Of a stretch of 64,000 bases of DNA, positions 8,598-18,300 are shown piece after piece. Made by a program: the position numbers and the translations under genes. The DNA lies in assembly GCF_011764545.1 (NCBI RefSeq), contig NZ_AP022870.1, positions 1,596,001 to 1,660,000 on the forward strand, read 5' to 3'. How positions within the stretch are numbered: position 1 is the first letter of the stretch; the number at the start of each line of letters is the position of its first letter. The stretch comes from Phytohabitans flavus (GTDB lineage Bacteria > Actinomycetota > Actinomycetes > Mycobacteriales > Micromonosporaceae). The notes below the pieces were generated by a model. That model saw nothing but the letters and a program-made list of their open reading frames with translations. It made no database searches and was not told the origin of the DNA.

Positions 8598-9445
8598 TCA
8601 GAACCCTACGAGCCGGTCTCCTGCTCGTAGTCGTGGGACTTGGCGTCTTGGCGCCCGGCGCCGCCGCTTCCGCGGTCCCCAATCTCGACCCGACTCCGTC
8701 CAACCAGCCGGCTACTCCGAGCCCGAGTCCGAGCCTGGAGGGTCAGCCGAGCCGGCCCCCGCCGCTGCCTCCGCCGAGCTTCCCGGAGCAGAGCCCGCCT
8801 TCTCGGCTTCCAGATCCTAGGCCTTCTGACTGGTCGCCGACGGGAGTCGGAAAATACAGCTACAGCCTCGATATCCACGGCAAGAGTGTCTGGTACACCT
8901 TCATCGCTTGCCTGACCACCACGACCACGGCGAAAAAGTATCCGCAAGGGAGTGAGCGGGTCTGCTCGGGAAAGAAGGGCAGGTTCAACGGCAACTTCAC
9001 GATGACGATCGAGTACAACCCCGGCGATCGACTGATCCTTGACTTCGAGCACGTCACCGGCGTGGGCACGGAAACCGACGACGACCACGACATCACCGGA
9101 GCGACGTACTGCAAGTTCACCGGTAGCGTGCACAACGCCAAGATCCACTGCCCGCGTCCGTCGGCCAGCCCTGAGGCATATCCACTGCCCACGTTCGCGC
9201 CGTACGGGATCGGCGCCAACGACCCGAACGAGCCGGTCATCCAGCTGCTCAATCTGATGGCGTGGTGCGTGAGCGCCGCCGCCATCATCGGGTTCATCAT
9301 CAGCGGCACGAACCTGGCACTGCAACTGCGTCGCGGCGTCTCGGGCGAGGCGGGCGAATACACCCGGGCGCTCTCCATCGTCGCCGGTGCCTGCCTTGTC
9401 GCGGCCGGCGCCGGGCCGGTCGTCCAGATCCTCGGAATCACCTAG
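8594..9445 (+). CDS. Secreted/membrane T4SS protein with C-terminal two-TM (VirB2-like) module
   Basis: GTG start at 8594 inside the previous stop. 283 residues: signal peptide (1-27, ending A-S-A), Pro/Ser-rich stretch (30-75), an extracellular domain with three or four Cys (~80-200), then two membrane helices (~217-240 and ~258-280) separated by a short basic loop (L-R-R-G). The helix-loop-helix end resembles VirB2/TrbC pilin topology and is shared with the next gene. May be a pilin-like subunit with an exposed domain. Role inferred from topology and context. Confidence 0.75.
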   Translation: MIRTLRAGLLLVVVGLGVLAPGAAASAVPNLDPTPSNQPATPSPSPSLEGQPSRPPPLPPPSFPEQSPPSRLPDPRPSDWSPTGVGKYSYSLDIHGKSVWYTFIACLTTTTTAKKYPQGSERVCSGKKGRFNGNFTMTIEYNPGDRLILDFEHVTGVGTETDDDHDITGATYCKFTGSVHNAKIHCPRPSASPEAYPLPTFAPYGIGANDPNEPVIQLLNLMAWCVSAAAIIGFIISGTNLALQLRRGVSGEAGEYTRALSIVAGACLVAAGAGPVVQILGIT

Positions 9446-9501
9446 TGAACGATCCGACGCACCCATCGACAATGAACGACGTCCTAGCCCTGGGAGTGTA
9501 A

Positions 9502-9882
9502 GTGTTTCCGTCCGATATCTACCCCCGCATGCTTCGGATCGTTTACTCCGGCCCCGCTCCCGAGGCCACCAGCTCTCCCCTCCACGTCGGCGTTCCTCGA
9601 CCCCAGAGTCCTTCCGCGCCCGAGGAGCTGGCAGAGAGTGTGGTGACCGCACTCAACCTCCTGGCCTGGGCGGGCACCGCGGCCGGTGTCATCGGCGTGC
9701 TGGTCACCGGCACGGTCATGGCCATTTCGCAAAGGCGAGGCGACGGCGGGGAGCACATGGGCCGCTTGGGCTGGGTGATGGCTGGGTGCGTCCTGGTGGC
9801 GAGTGCCGGGCCGATCGTCAGTTGGTTCTTCTCCGGCGCCTTCAGCGGCGGTGCCAGCCCAGCCGCCACCTCCACTCCTTGA
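9502..9882 (+). CDS. VirB2/TrbC-like two-TM small protein
   Basis: 126 residues, GTG start. Two hydrophobic segments (~residues 48-71 and ~88-111) flank a short charged loop (S-Q-R-R-G-D-G-G-E), the same layout as the C-terminus of the preceding protein. Topology and position fit a pilin-like subunit of the secretion channel. The N-terminal ~40 residues are Pro/Ser-rich and lack a clear signal peptide. Confidence 0.7.
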   Translation: MFPSDIYPRMLRIVYSGPAPEATSSPLHVGVPRPQSPSAPEELAESVVTALNLLAWAGTAAGVIGVLVTGTVMAISQRRGDGGEHMGRLGWVMAGCVLVASAGPIVSWFFSGAFSGGASPAATSTP

Positions 9883-9913
9883 CCGATGCGAACCGTCCTC
9901 GACAGGTGACGCC

Positions 9914-10663
9914 ATGAAGCTGAAACTCGTGCCGGACGAAGTGGCATCCGGCGCGGCTGAGGAAGAGAAACCGTTCTGGCAACAGCGTCGGTGGCAGCTG
10001 TCGGCTGCCTTCCTCGGCCTCGTCGTGTGCACGGGCTTGGTCGCGGTGCTCGTCAACGGCGGCAGCTCGAGCGACGCGACCGTGTCCGGGCCGACGATCG
10101 GCGGCCTGGGCCCGGACGGGTCCCGACCGCAGGGTTGCCGTACCGACGACTCCGACCAGCGGATCCCAGATGCTGCACCGCCGGACGTCACGTGGCGGCC
10201 CCTCAACGGTGCGCAGACGCCGTTTTCCGCTTCGGCCGGCCCGCTGAAGAGCACAGGGCCCATGTTGTGGTGCTTCGCGCACACCCCCATGGGCGCGGTG
10301 ATGGCGGCACACGTCATCCCACGTCACATGAGCGGTCCCGACTGGCGGACAGTCATCCGGGAACAGCTCGTGCCCGGCTTCGGGCGCGACTATTTCGAGG
10401 CGATGCGCGAGTCGCTGCCCGAAACAGGCCAGACGCGGACCACCAACACGCTGGCCGGGTTCCTGGTGCTGAGCTACTCGCCCGCGACAGCCAGCATCCG
10501 GGTACTCGTCCGGCAGGCCACGGTGACCTACGTGTCCGTCGACTACACAGTGGACTGGGACGGCGTCGACTGGAAGCTGCGGCCACTGAGCATCGGCGAC
10601 CTGCACACCCGCGTCACCACCGTCCTTTCACTGGTCGGCTTCGCGTTGTGGAAGGAGGGTTGA
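9914..10663 (+). CDS. VirB8/TcpC-like conjugal transfer protein
   Basis: The ATG at 9914 is chosen over an upstream in-frame start that overlaps the previous gene. 249 residues: cytoplasmic N-terminus, one membrane helix (~31-52), then an extracytoplasmic domain of ~190 residues. The late part has the alternating strands of an NTF2-like VirB8 fold (A-T-V-T-Y-V-S-V-D-Y-T-V-D-W-D-G-V-D-W-K-L). Such proteins scaffold the inner-membrane complex. The stop is one base before the next GTG start. Confidence 0.75.
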   Translation: MKLKLVPDEVASGAAEEEKPFWQQRRWQLSAAFLGLVVCTGLVAVLVNGGSSSDATVSGPTIGGLGPDGSRPQGCRTDDSDQRIPDAAPPDVTWRPLNGAQTPFSASAGPLKSTGPMLWCFAHTPMGAVMAAHVIPRHMSGPDWRTVIREQLVPGFGRDYFEAMRESLPETGQTRTTNTLAGFLVLSYSPATASIRVLVRQATVTYVSVDYTVDWDGVDWKLRPLSIGDLHTRVTTVLSLVGFALWKEG

Positions 10664-10664
10664 C

Positions 10665-11765
10665 GTGGCCGACTGCGCCAGCGGCGACGTGGTGTCCTAC
10701 AGCGGATGGTTCGGGGACTTCCGCGGGTTCGCCGAGCAAGGAATCGACGGCATCCTCAGCGACATCGCCAGCGCCATCATGAGCGCGGCCGTCGACCTCT
10801 TCAGCGACCTCGGAAACATCCCGACGCTCGGCGGCGAGAACATCAACAACAGTATCCACCTGCAAACCAACTGGCTTGTCGTCACCATCGCGGTCGCGTC
10901 ACTGCTGGCCGCGGCCTTCCGGATGGCGCTAGAGCGAAGGGGGCAGCCGGGCACCGAGGCGCTCAAAGGCCTGGTGCGCCTCGTCCTCACGGCAGGGGCC
11001 GCGTGGTGGGTGCTGAGCCTGCTCGCCGAGGAAGCGGACGCCTACTCCAAACACCTCTACGACGAGGGCGTCAAGTCGCAGCTGAAGCTGATCGCTACCT
11101 GCCATACCGACGGGTGGACCGCCTTCCTGCTGATCATCATCGGTCTGTTGCTGCTGATCGCTGGGGTGATCCACATTATCCTGATGTACCTCCGGCTCGG
11201 CGTGATGACGCTGCTGACCGGCACGCTCCCGATGGCCGCGGCGGCTTCCATGACCGAGTGGGGCGGCGGCTGGTGGCGCAAGCACATCGCCTGGATGGTG
11301 GCTTGGCTGGCCTTCAAGCCGGTGGTCGGACTGATCATGTATTCAGGAGCGGCCATGATCGGCGCGACGGGTGGGAACGCCAAACATTTCAGGCTCGCCG
11401 GAGCGGGCATCCTGTTGCTGGCCGCCGTCGCTCTTCCCGCGCTGATGCGACTTGTCGTACCGGCGATGGCGGCACTCGGGTCCAAGGACAATGTCGCCTC
11501 CGGCGTCGCGGCCGGCGCCGCCGTCGCGGGCGTCGTAGCGAGCGGAGCGAAGACACTCGGTGGAGTCGCCTCCCGGGCCGGGGGGCCAAGCGGCGGCAGC
11601 AAGCCCGCTGACGGCAGCGGCGGCGGCACCGGCAGGCGCCGTGCCGGGGCGGCTGTGGGCGGCACGCTCAACGCTACTGGCTGGGTCGTGGCGCAAAGCG
11701 CCAGAGTGGCGTCGGCCGCAAACAGGCACGGCCGTGGGCTCACCACGGGAGCGGACGGCGACTGA
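10665..11765 (+). CDS. VirB6/TrbL-like polytopic T4SS protein
   Basis: GTG start. 366 residues with about six or seven membrane helices between residues ~65 and ~275, including a long very hydrophobic stretch (~155-205), then a Gly/Ala/Ser-rich cytoplasmic tail (~285-366). This pattern of a polytopic core and a low-complexity tail is typical of VirB6/TrbL proteins, which form the inner-membrane channel. It sits between the VirB8-like gene and the SCO6880 gene. Confidence 0.82.
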   Translation: MADCASGDVVSYSGWFGDFRGFAEQGIDGILSDIASAIMSAAVDLFSDLGNIPTLGGENINNSIHLQTNWLVVTIAVASLLAAAFRMALERRGQPGTEALKGLVRLVLTAGAAWWVLSLLAEEADAYSKHLYDEGVKSQLKLIATCHTDGWTAFLLIIIGLLLLIAGVIHIILMYLRLGVMTLLTGTLPMAAAASMTEWGGGWWRKHIAWMVAWLAFKPVVGLIMYSGAAMIGATGGNAKHFRLAGAGILLLAAVALPALMRLVVPAMAALGSKDNVASGVAAGAAVAGVVASGAKTLGGVASRAGGPSGGSKPADGSGGGTGRRRAGAAVGGTLNATGWVVAQSARVASAANRHGRGLTTGADGD

Positions 11766-11791
11766 CGCCCGGCTGAGCGAGGAGTATCACC

Positions 11792-13279
11792 ATGACAACA
11801 ACAGAAACCATCAAGAGCCCGACGTACGGCAACTGGCGGCTTCCCCGAAAGGCAGGGCTTGGTTCGCTGGGTCTGGTTGGGACAGTGGGCTTGTTCGGGG
11901 CGCTCGTACTTGTCCTGCTCACCTCCATGTTCTCCCTGAACTCGGCCGTAGTGGTGGGGGTTCCCTTCGTCCTGACGCTGGCGCCGTTGGCGATCCGTAC
12001 CCAGGACCGCCGCAACCTGTACAACCTCGCCGGCGTCCGGATCGGTTGGCTGCACCGCAAAGCCAATCGGCAGCACCTGTACGTCTCCGGCCCGCTCTCA
12101 GCCCGGCCCGGCGGCAGGTTCCGCCCACCCGGACTGCTCAGCCGGGTCACCATGCTCGAAGGACGCGACCCCTACGACCGCCCATTCGGCGTGCTGTACA
12201 ACCGGCCCCGCAACCAATACACCATCGTGATCGGCTGCGAACCGGACGGCGGGTCGCTCGTCGACCCCGACCAGGTGGACACCTGGGTGGCCCTGTGGGG
12301 CGAGTGGCTATCCCAGATGGCGCACGAGCCGGGGCTGCGCGGCGCCGCGGTCGTCGTCGAGACCGCCCCGGACCCAGGCACACGTCTTGCCGCGGAGGTC
12401 TTCGGGCGGATCTCTCCGGACGCTCCGCCGGCCGCGCGTGCCGTGATGGAGGAGGTGGTGTACGACTACCCGAGCACCTCCTCGGAGATGAACACATACA
12501 TCACCCTCACCTACAACGGTGCCCGGCGCGCCAAGGAGGAGACCGTCGCCGACCTCGCACTGCGCATGCACGGCCTGCTCGGCGGGTTGATAGAGGCCGG
12601 GGGTGGATGGGCGGAGCCGCTGTCGGCGGAGCGGATCGCCGAGGTAGTGCGGATCGCGTACGACCCGGCGGTCGCCCCTGAGGTGCTCGACGTCCGCGCG
12701 CAGTACGGCTACACCGGCATGGAGTGGATCGATGCCGGGCCGGCAGCCGCGGTGGAGACGGTCTCCCAGTACCAGCATGACTCCGGTGTCTCGCGGAGCT
12801 GGCTGCTGACGCTGGCGCCGCGCGGCACGGTGCGCTCGAATGTCCTGCGCAGCCTGCTCGAACCCACGCCGGGCCTGCGGCGCAAGCGGGTGGCCCTGGT
12901 CTATCGCCCGATCGATCCGGCCACGTCCGCCCGGATCGTCGAGTCGGACCGCCGGACCGCCCAGTTCATGGCCAGCTCCACCCGCGGCCTGGTCCGGGCC
13001 CGCGCGGCGACAGAGGTGGAGGCGGCGGAACAGACGGCCGCGGAGGAGGCGGCCGGGGCGGGCCTGGTCGAGTTCTCGATGGTGGTGACGCTGACCGTCG
13101 ACTCAGTGGCCGAGATGCGCGACGCCAACGTGACGATGCGGAACCTGCTGGGCGCGACCCGGATCGCCATGCGCCCAGCCGACCGGATGCAGGCCGCGGC
13201 GTTCACCTGTGCGCTTCCGGTCGGCGTCCTGCCGTGGGAGCAGACGATGGTGCCACAGGAAATCCAGGAGGCGCTGTGA
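11792..13279 (+). CDS. SCO6880-family T4SS protein
   Basis: 495 residues. Two membrane helices near the N-terminus (~25-70) followed by a large soluble part, the architecture of the SCO6880 family in Streptomyces and relatives, which looks like a VirB3/PrgI membrane module joined to the N-terminal region of VirB4. The stop overlaps the ATG of the ATPase gene by one base (TGATG). The two proteins together probably replace a single VirB4. Family call from overall pattern and context. Confidence 0.85.
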   Translation: MTTTETIKSPTYGNWRLPRKAGLGSLGLVGTVGLFGALVLVLLTSMFSLNSAVVVGVPFVLTLAPLAIRTQDRRNLYNLAGVRIGWLHRKANRQHLYVSGPLSARPGGRFRPPGLLSRVTMLEGRDPYDRPFGVLYNRPRNQYTIVIGCEPDGGSLVDPDQVDTWVALWGEWLSQMAHEPGLRGAAVVVETAPDPGTRLAAEVFGRISPDAPPAARAVMEEVVYDYPSTSSEMNTYITLTYNGARRAKEETVADLALRMHGLLGGLIEAGGGWAEPLSAERIAEVVRIAYDPAVAPEVLDVRAQYGYTGMEWIDAGPAAAVETVSQYQHDSGVSRSWLLTLAPRGTVRSNVLRSLLEPTPGLRRKRVALVYRPIDPATSARIVESDRRTAQFMASSTRGLVRARAATEVEAAEQTAAEEAAGAGLVEFSMVVTLTVDSVAEMRDANVTMRNLLGATRIAMRPADRMQAAAFTCALPVGVLPWEQTMVPQEIQEAL

Positions 13280-15072
13280 TGGCATCGGCTAGCGGCAACG
13301 GCTCGCACCCGTGGCCGTCGGATCTCGCCACGGGATGGCCGCCACGCGCGTCCGGACCGACCACGGCCTTGTCCGGTCTTGTCGTGCCGGCGCCGGAGGA
13401 ACAGTTCCGGGAGCCCGACGAGACCGGCCAGCAGACCGCGCGGACGCTGAAGAGGGAGCGCCGGCGCCGGGCGCAAGCCGAGGCGGACGAGCGGCGGTAC
13501 GCCCAGCGGCTGGTCCGTTCCAATCGCGACGACAGCGTTCCGAGCCGCGGCTCCTTCGCCCCCGGCGGCGGTCGGGTAGCTCCCCTGGATCCCCCCACGC
13601 TGTGGCGGGCTACCACGGTGCAGGCGTGCGGGCTGTGGCCGTTCGCCTCCGGATCAGGCGCCCCGATGACCGGTGTCCCGCTCGGCCAGCACCTCCACAC
13701 CGGCGCCACGGTGTGCGGGGATCCGCTCAACTGGTTCACCCGGGCCCGGTACATCTCCAACCCGTCCCTGTTCATGCTGGGCATGCCTGGCCTCGGCAAG
13801 TCGACTCTGATCAATCGGATGCTGATCGGCCTGGCCGCGCAGGGCGTCGTCCCGCTGGTGCTGGGTGACCTGAAGCCCGACTACGTGGACACGGTCCGCG
13901 CCCTCGGCGGCCAGGTGATCTCGATCGCCCGGGGTGTCGGCGGTCTGAACGTCCTGGACCCCGGCGCCATGGGTGCGGCCGCCGTGAAGATCGGCGGGCA
14001 GGCTGGGCAGGCGCTGGCCGCCGAGACCCACGGCCGGATCCTCAACATGGTCGCGGCGCTGCTCACGATCGTGCGCGCCCGGCCGATCAGCGACCACGAG
14101 CAGTCCGTGCTCTCGGCCTGCCTGCGGCACCTGCGCGAACGCACCCCGCACGGCGAGACATTCCGCCTGCCCCAGCTGCTCAGCGTCCTGGCGGAGGGCC
14201 CACCACAGGTACGGCAGGTCACGCTCGACCGCGGCCAGGAGTCGCGGTACCGCGACGCCGTCGACCCGCTGCACCGGTCCCTGCTCGGCATCCTCGATGG
14301 CCCCCTCGGTGACACGTTCGCGGCCGAGACTTCCACCCAGATCGACCCCGACGCCACCGCCGTGTGCATCGACATCTCGCGCATCGGCGAGGCCGACAGC
14401 CAGCTGACCGCCGCCGCGATGCTCGCGGCATGGTCGGACGGCCTGGGTACGGTGGCCGCCTCGCACGCGCTGGCCGACGCCGGGCTGGCACCGCGGCGCT
14501 GGTTCTTCACCGTCCTCGACGAGCTGTGGCGGCCGCTGCGCGCCGCCTCGGGCATCGTCGACCGGATCGACGCCCTCACCCGGCTCAACCGCTCCCTCGG
14601 TCTCGCCGACGCGAAGATCACCCACACCCTGAAGGACGCCGAGGCCCTGGGCAACGAGGCAGACAAGGCCAAGGCACGCGGTTTCGTGGAACGTGCCGGG
14701 ATGGTGGCTTGCGCCGGACTGCCCAGGACCGAGATGGAGGAGCTGGCCCGGGTGGTCGGCCTGACCCGGCGCGAGATCGAGCTCGTCTCGTCCTGGTCCT
14801 CGCCGCCCGGGTGGGCTCAGGAAGGCGGGAACGAGGAGCCGCCCGGCCGCGGCCGCTTCCTGATCAAGGTCGGCGGGCGTCCCGGGATACCCATGCAGGT
14901 CGCGATCACCTCCACCGAACGCCATCTGCACGACACCAACACCCGCTGGATCGCGAATGGTGACGCCGAACGGCTGATGGCCGAACGCGCCGCGGTGATG
15001 CGTACGGTGACCGCCGGTGACCTGCCCGAGATCGGCGCTCCGGACTGGCAGCACGACCCGGAGCCTCGATGA
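13279..15072 (+). CDS. VirB4-like T4SS ATPase
   Basis: The start is set at 13279 by the TGATG overlap with the preceding gene. 597 residues. Walker A at ~168 (G-M-P-G-L-G-K-S-T-L), Walker B at ~410 (F-T-V-L-D-E-L-W-R), plus a long basic region near residues 60-90. Powers assembly or substrate transport of the type IV channel at the inner membrane. It ends in an ATGA overlap with the coupling-protein gene. Confidence 0.9.
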   Translation: MASASGNGSHPWPSDLATGWPPRASGPTTALSGLVVPAPEEQFREPDETGQQTARTLKRERRRRAQAEADERRYAQRLVRSNRDDSVPSRGSFAPGGGRVAPLDPPTLWRATTVQACGLWPFASGSGAPMTGVPLGQHLHTGATVCGDPLNWFTRARYISNPSLFMLGMPGLGKSTLINRMLIGLAAQGVVPLVLGDLKPDYVDTVRALGGQVISIARGVGGLNVLDPGAMGAAAVKIGGQAGQALAAETHGRILNMVAALLTIVRARPISDHEQSVLSACLRHLRERTPHGETFRLPQLLSVLAEGPPQVRQVTLDRGQESRYRDAVDPLHRSLLGILDGPLGDTFAAETSTQIDPDATAVCIDISRIGEADSQLTAAAMLAAWSDGLGTVAASHALADAGLAPRRWFFTVLDELWRPLRAASGIVDRIDALTRLNRSLGLADAKITHTLKDAEALGNEADKAKARGFVERAGMVACAGLPRTEMEELARVVGLTRREIELVSSWSSPPGWAQEGGNEEPPGRGRFLIKVGGRPGIPMQVAITSTERHLHDTNTRWIANGDAERLMAERAAVMRTVTAGDLPEIGAPDWQHDPEPR

Positions 15073-16823
15073 CCGGCAAAAGCACGCTCGGCCCGTGGGT
15101 GATCCCCGGCCTCGCGGCGGTCAACGTCGTGGTCTTCGCACTGCTGTGGCTTGGCGGCACGGTCGGAGTCGCCGCCGCAGGGTACGGCTGGCAGCCTCCG
15201 CCGTTCAGCGCCGACGTGTATTTCGCTCTGGTCAGTGGGTCTTCGGAGCAGGTCTGGCCGGGCGTACCGCCGTTCGCCGTCTATGGCGGGGCGCTCGCGC
15301 TCGCCCCCCTCGCCGCGGCGCCGGTGGCCATGGTGGCTCCCGCGGTGATCCGGCGGGCCCGGCGGCCCGACGGCCTCGCCCGTGCCGGCGAGCTCAAGAC
15401 CCTCACGACGAAGGGGGGCGAGGCCCGCGCCCGCCAACTGCGTCCGTCCCTGAAGAAGATCGCCGACCCGCATCCCGACGAGCTGGGCAACCTGCTCGGC
15501 AACCTGGAGCCCTCCGGGCCCGAGCTGCGTTCCTCCTTTGAGGACGTCGAGCTCGACCTGATGGCGCCGCGAGCGGGAAAGTCAACCGGCATCGCCATCC
15601 CGCGGCTGCTGCGCGCACCCGGATCGGTCCTGCTCACATCCAACAAGTCGGACGTCTTCACCGTCACCCGGCAGGAACGCATGAAGGTCGGCAGGGTATG
15701 GACATTCGACCCGCAGGGCATCGCGTACAGCGAGCGGGAAATGTGGTGGGACCTGCTGGCCGGCTGCGACACCGTCGAGGGGGCACGACGCCAGGCCAGC
15801 CACTTCGTCAGCTCGGTCAATGACGACTCGTCCAAAAAGGACTTCTGGATCTCCGCCGCGCAGAACACTTTGACCGCGCTTTTCCTGGCCGCCTCCCGGG
15901 GCGGCGCGACCGTCAACGACATGCTGGCGTGGCTCGCCGACCCGGGCGAGCGCGCCCCGATCGACCTGCTTCGAGACGCCGGCATGCAGGCCATGGCCGA
16001 CCAGCTGCAGGGCACTGTGCGCGGTGCCGTCCAGACCCGGGACGGCATCTACGAGACCGCCCGGCAGTGTGTGGCCTGCCTGCTCGACCCGGGAATCCTC
16101 GCCTGGGTCACCTATGACCCGAACCATCCGCAGTTCATCCCGGAGGAGCACGTCCTCGGCCGGGACACCCTTTACCTGCTCTCCAAGGACGGTGGTGGCT
16201 CGGCCGCCGGCGTCATCGCCGGCCTGGCGGACGCGACCATCCGCGCCGGCGTCGTCGCCGCCGAACGGATGGGCGGGCGGCTGGACCCACCGATGACCGC
16301 GGTCCTCGACGAGGCGGCCAACGTGTGCCGCATCGCCGACCTGCCCGACCTCTACAGCCATCTCGGCTCGCGCGGGATCAGCGTGGTCACTCTCCTGCAG
16401 AGCTACCTGCAGGGTGTCCGGGTCTGGGGCGAGCCGGGGATGGACGCGCTGTGGAGCGCCGCCACCATCAAGCTGCTCGGGGCCGGCCTGGACGACGCCA
16501 ACTTCGTCGACAAGATCGCCCGCCTGGTCGGGCAACACGACGTGAAGACGCGCAGCTACTCCAGCAGCGGCGGGTCGGGCTCGTCGCGGTCGGTGTCGTA
16601 CCGGATGGAGCAGATCCTGCCGGCGGAGAAGATCCGCGCCTTGCCCAAGGGCACGGCCCTGCTGCTCGCCACAGGTGTCCGGCCGGCCCTGATCCGGCTC
16701 CGTCCCTGGTACAAGGAGCCAAACGCCGCGGCCATCTCCGCGGCGGCCAAGGCCGAAGTCCAGGCCATCACCGAACGAGCGGCGGGGAGCTGGCAGCGCC
16801 AGCAGCTTCGCCGCCTGGGCTGA
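15069..16823 (+). CDS. VirD4/TraG-type coupling ATPase
   Basis: 584 residues. Two N-terminal membrane helices (~10-30 and ~75-97), then a TraG/VirD4 ATPase domain with Walker A (A-P-R-A-G-K-S-T-G, ~165) and Walker B (A-V-L-D-E-A-A-N-V, ~410), and a late motif S-R-G-I-S-V-V-T-L-L-Q-S as in TraG/TraD proteins. The coupling protein selects DNA or protein substrates and feeds them to the channel. Overlaps the ATPase gene by 4 nt. Confidence 0.93.
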   Translation: MTGKSTLGPWVIPGLAAVNVVVFALLWLGGTVGVAAAGYGWQPPPFSADVYFALVSGSSEQVWPGVPPFAVYGGALALAPLAAAPVAMVAPAVIRRARRPDGLARAGELKTLTTKGGEARARQLRPSLKKIADPHPDELGNLLGNLEPSGPELRSSFEDVELDLMAPRAGKSTGIAIPRLLRAPGSVLLTSNKSDVFTVTRQERMKVGRVWTFDPQGIAYSEREMWWDLLAGCDTVEGARRQASHFVSSVNDDSSKKDFWISAAQNTLTALFLAASRGGATVNDMLAWLADPGERAPIDLLRDAGMQAMADQLQGTVRGAVQTRDGIYETARQCVACLLDPGILAWVTYDPNHPQFIPEEHVLGRDTLYLLSKDGGGSAAGVIAGLADATIRAGVVAAERMGGRLDPPMTAVLDEAANVCRIADLPDLYSHLGSRGISVVTLLQSYLQGVRVWGEPGMDALWSAATIKLLGAGLDDANFVDKIARLVGQHDVKTRSYSSSGGSGSSRSVSYRMEQILPAEKIRALPKGTALLLATGVRPALIRLRPWYKEPNAAAISAAAKAEVQAITERAAGSWQRQQLRRLG

Positions 16824-16830
16824 CACCCCG

Positions 16831-18300
16831 ATGGGCGCAAAGAAGGCCCTGGCGGTGGAAGCGGCGTCCAAGCCGGTGCTCGGCAATGACGCGACAGGGT
16901 TCATGTGGCTCGCCATCGCCGGCCTGGGATTGCTCCCCTTCGCGTTGCTTGCCATGCTGGCGTTGATCGTCATTCTCGCCATCCTCGCCATCTTCAGTTT
17001 CGGCGGCTCGCAGATGACGGCCCCGCCCGATCCGTCGGCCTCCGGTGTCGCGGGGCCTGGCAGCATGCTCACCGAGCTTGCCGGAGGTGATGGTCGCGGC
17101 ACGTTCGCCCCGGCGAGAGTGCCGGACCAGAAGCTCGTCGCGCCGATTGTGGCCGCTGCCAAAGAGTGCGACCTGCTCACACCGGTGATCATTTCGGCTC
17201 AGATCGGGTTCGCGTCCGGCTTCGACGCGAAGATGGAAGGGCCGGATGGTAGGAAGGGGCTCTCTCAGCTGACCCCGCAGGTCTTCAGCGAGTTCGGCAA
17301 GGACGACGACAACAACGGCGAGGCGTCGCCGCTCGATCCTGAGGACTCGATCTACGCCCACGCGCGGTACTTCTGCCACCTGGCCGAGCAGACCAAAAGA
17401 CTGCTGGACGAGAAGAAGGTCGTCGGCGACCATCTCACGCTGACCCTGTTGGCCTGGGACATCGGCCTGGCGGCGGTCGAGGCGCAGGGCGGCACACCCT
17501 TCATCGACCTGGCCAGCTATCCGTTCGTCATCCGTGGTCTCTTCGCGGGCTACAGCGAGGGCTCGGTGACCGCCACCACGGCAGCGCCCGCCACCCCGAC
17601 GGCGACCGCACCCCCGCGCGCGCCCGCCACCGCGCAACCGGTGAAGGAAACGACCGCGCCGCCGCCCAAGAGCGGGAGCGCGCGGCTCAGCGAGGCACAG
17701 TTCGAGTCGATGTTCCCGAGCCGGAACTCCTTCTACACATTCGCCGCACTGACGGACGCGATGGCGAAGTTTCCCACTTTCGCCGCGACCGGCGACGCGA
17801 CAACCCGGCAACGGGAAATGGCCGCGTTTCTGGCCACCGTCGACCACGAGTCCGGTGGCCTCGTCCACATTGAGGAAATCAACCAGTCCGCGTGGGGCAA
17901 CTACTGCGACGCCAATCAACCCTACGGGTGCCCGGCAGGCCAGGCGGCATATCACGGCCGCGGCCCGATCCAGCTCAGCTGGAACAACAACTACAAGGCA
18001 GCGGGTGACGCGCTCGGAATCGACCTGCTGAACGAGCCGGACCTGGTGAAGAACGACCCCTCGGTCGCGTGGCAGACCGCGCTGTGGTTCTGGATGACCC
18101 AGACCGGCGCCGGCTCGATGACGGCGCACGCCGCCATGACCGGGGGTGCCGGATTCGGCGAAACCATCCGCACCGTCAACGGCGCACTGGAGTGCGGCGG
18201 CCGCCAACCGGAGCGGGTGCGCAACAGGGTCGAGGCGTACAAACGGATCGCTGGCCTGCTTGGTGTCAAGCCGGAGGAAGAGGGCGAGCTGACATGCTAG
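16831..18300 (+). CDS. T4SS-associated fusion: pseudo-lytic transglycosylase plus GH19 chitinase/endolysin domain
   Basis: 489 residues. Membrane helix at ~27-57. Residues ~95-235 look like a lysozyme-fold transglycosylase (A-x-x-G-L-S-Q-L-T-P and D-P-E-D-S-I-Y-A-H-A-R-Y-F-C), but the usual catalytic E-S-G-F is A-S-G-F, so the key Glu appears lost. A Pro/Thr/Ala linker (~245-285) leads to a GH19 domain. It carries both catalytic Glu contexts (D-H-E-S-G-G and E-E-I-N), H-G-R-G-P-I-Q-L-S-W and A-L-W-F-W-M-T. GH19 enzymes cut chitin or peptidoglycan. A membrane-tethered hydrolase in this position should open the wall for the channel. Ends in an overlap with the next start. Confidence 0.88.
   Translation: MGAKKALAVEAASKPVLGNDATGFMWLAIAGLGLLPFALLAMLALIVILAILAIFSFGGSQMTAPPDPSASGVAGPGSMLTELAGGDGRGTFAPARVPDQKLVAPIVAAAKECDLLTPVIISAQIGFASGFDAKMEGPDGRKGLSQLTPQVFSEFGKDDDNNGEASPLDPEDSIYAHARYFCHLAEQTKRLLDEKKVVGDHLTLTLLAWDIGLAAVEAQGGTPFIDLASYPFVIRGLFAGYSEGSVTATTAAPATPTATAPPRAPATAQPVKETTAPPPKSGSARLSEAQFESMFPSRNSFYTFAALTDAMAKFPTFAATGDATTRQREMAAFLATVDHESGGLVHIEEINQSAWGNYCDANQPYGCPAGQAAYHGRGPIQLSWNNNYKAAGDALGIDLLNEPDLVKNDPSVAWQTALWFWMTQTGAGSMTAHAAMTGGAGFGETIRTVNGALECGGRQPERVRNRVEAYKRIAGLLGVKPEEEGELTC

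Noticed and set aside
15582..17192. 536-codon minus-strand ORF across the VirD4 and GH19 genes
   Set aside because: Antisense to two strongly supported genes; composition is Arg/Gly/Asp-biased.
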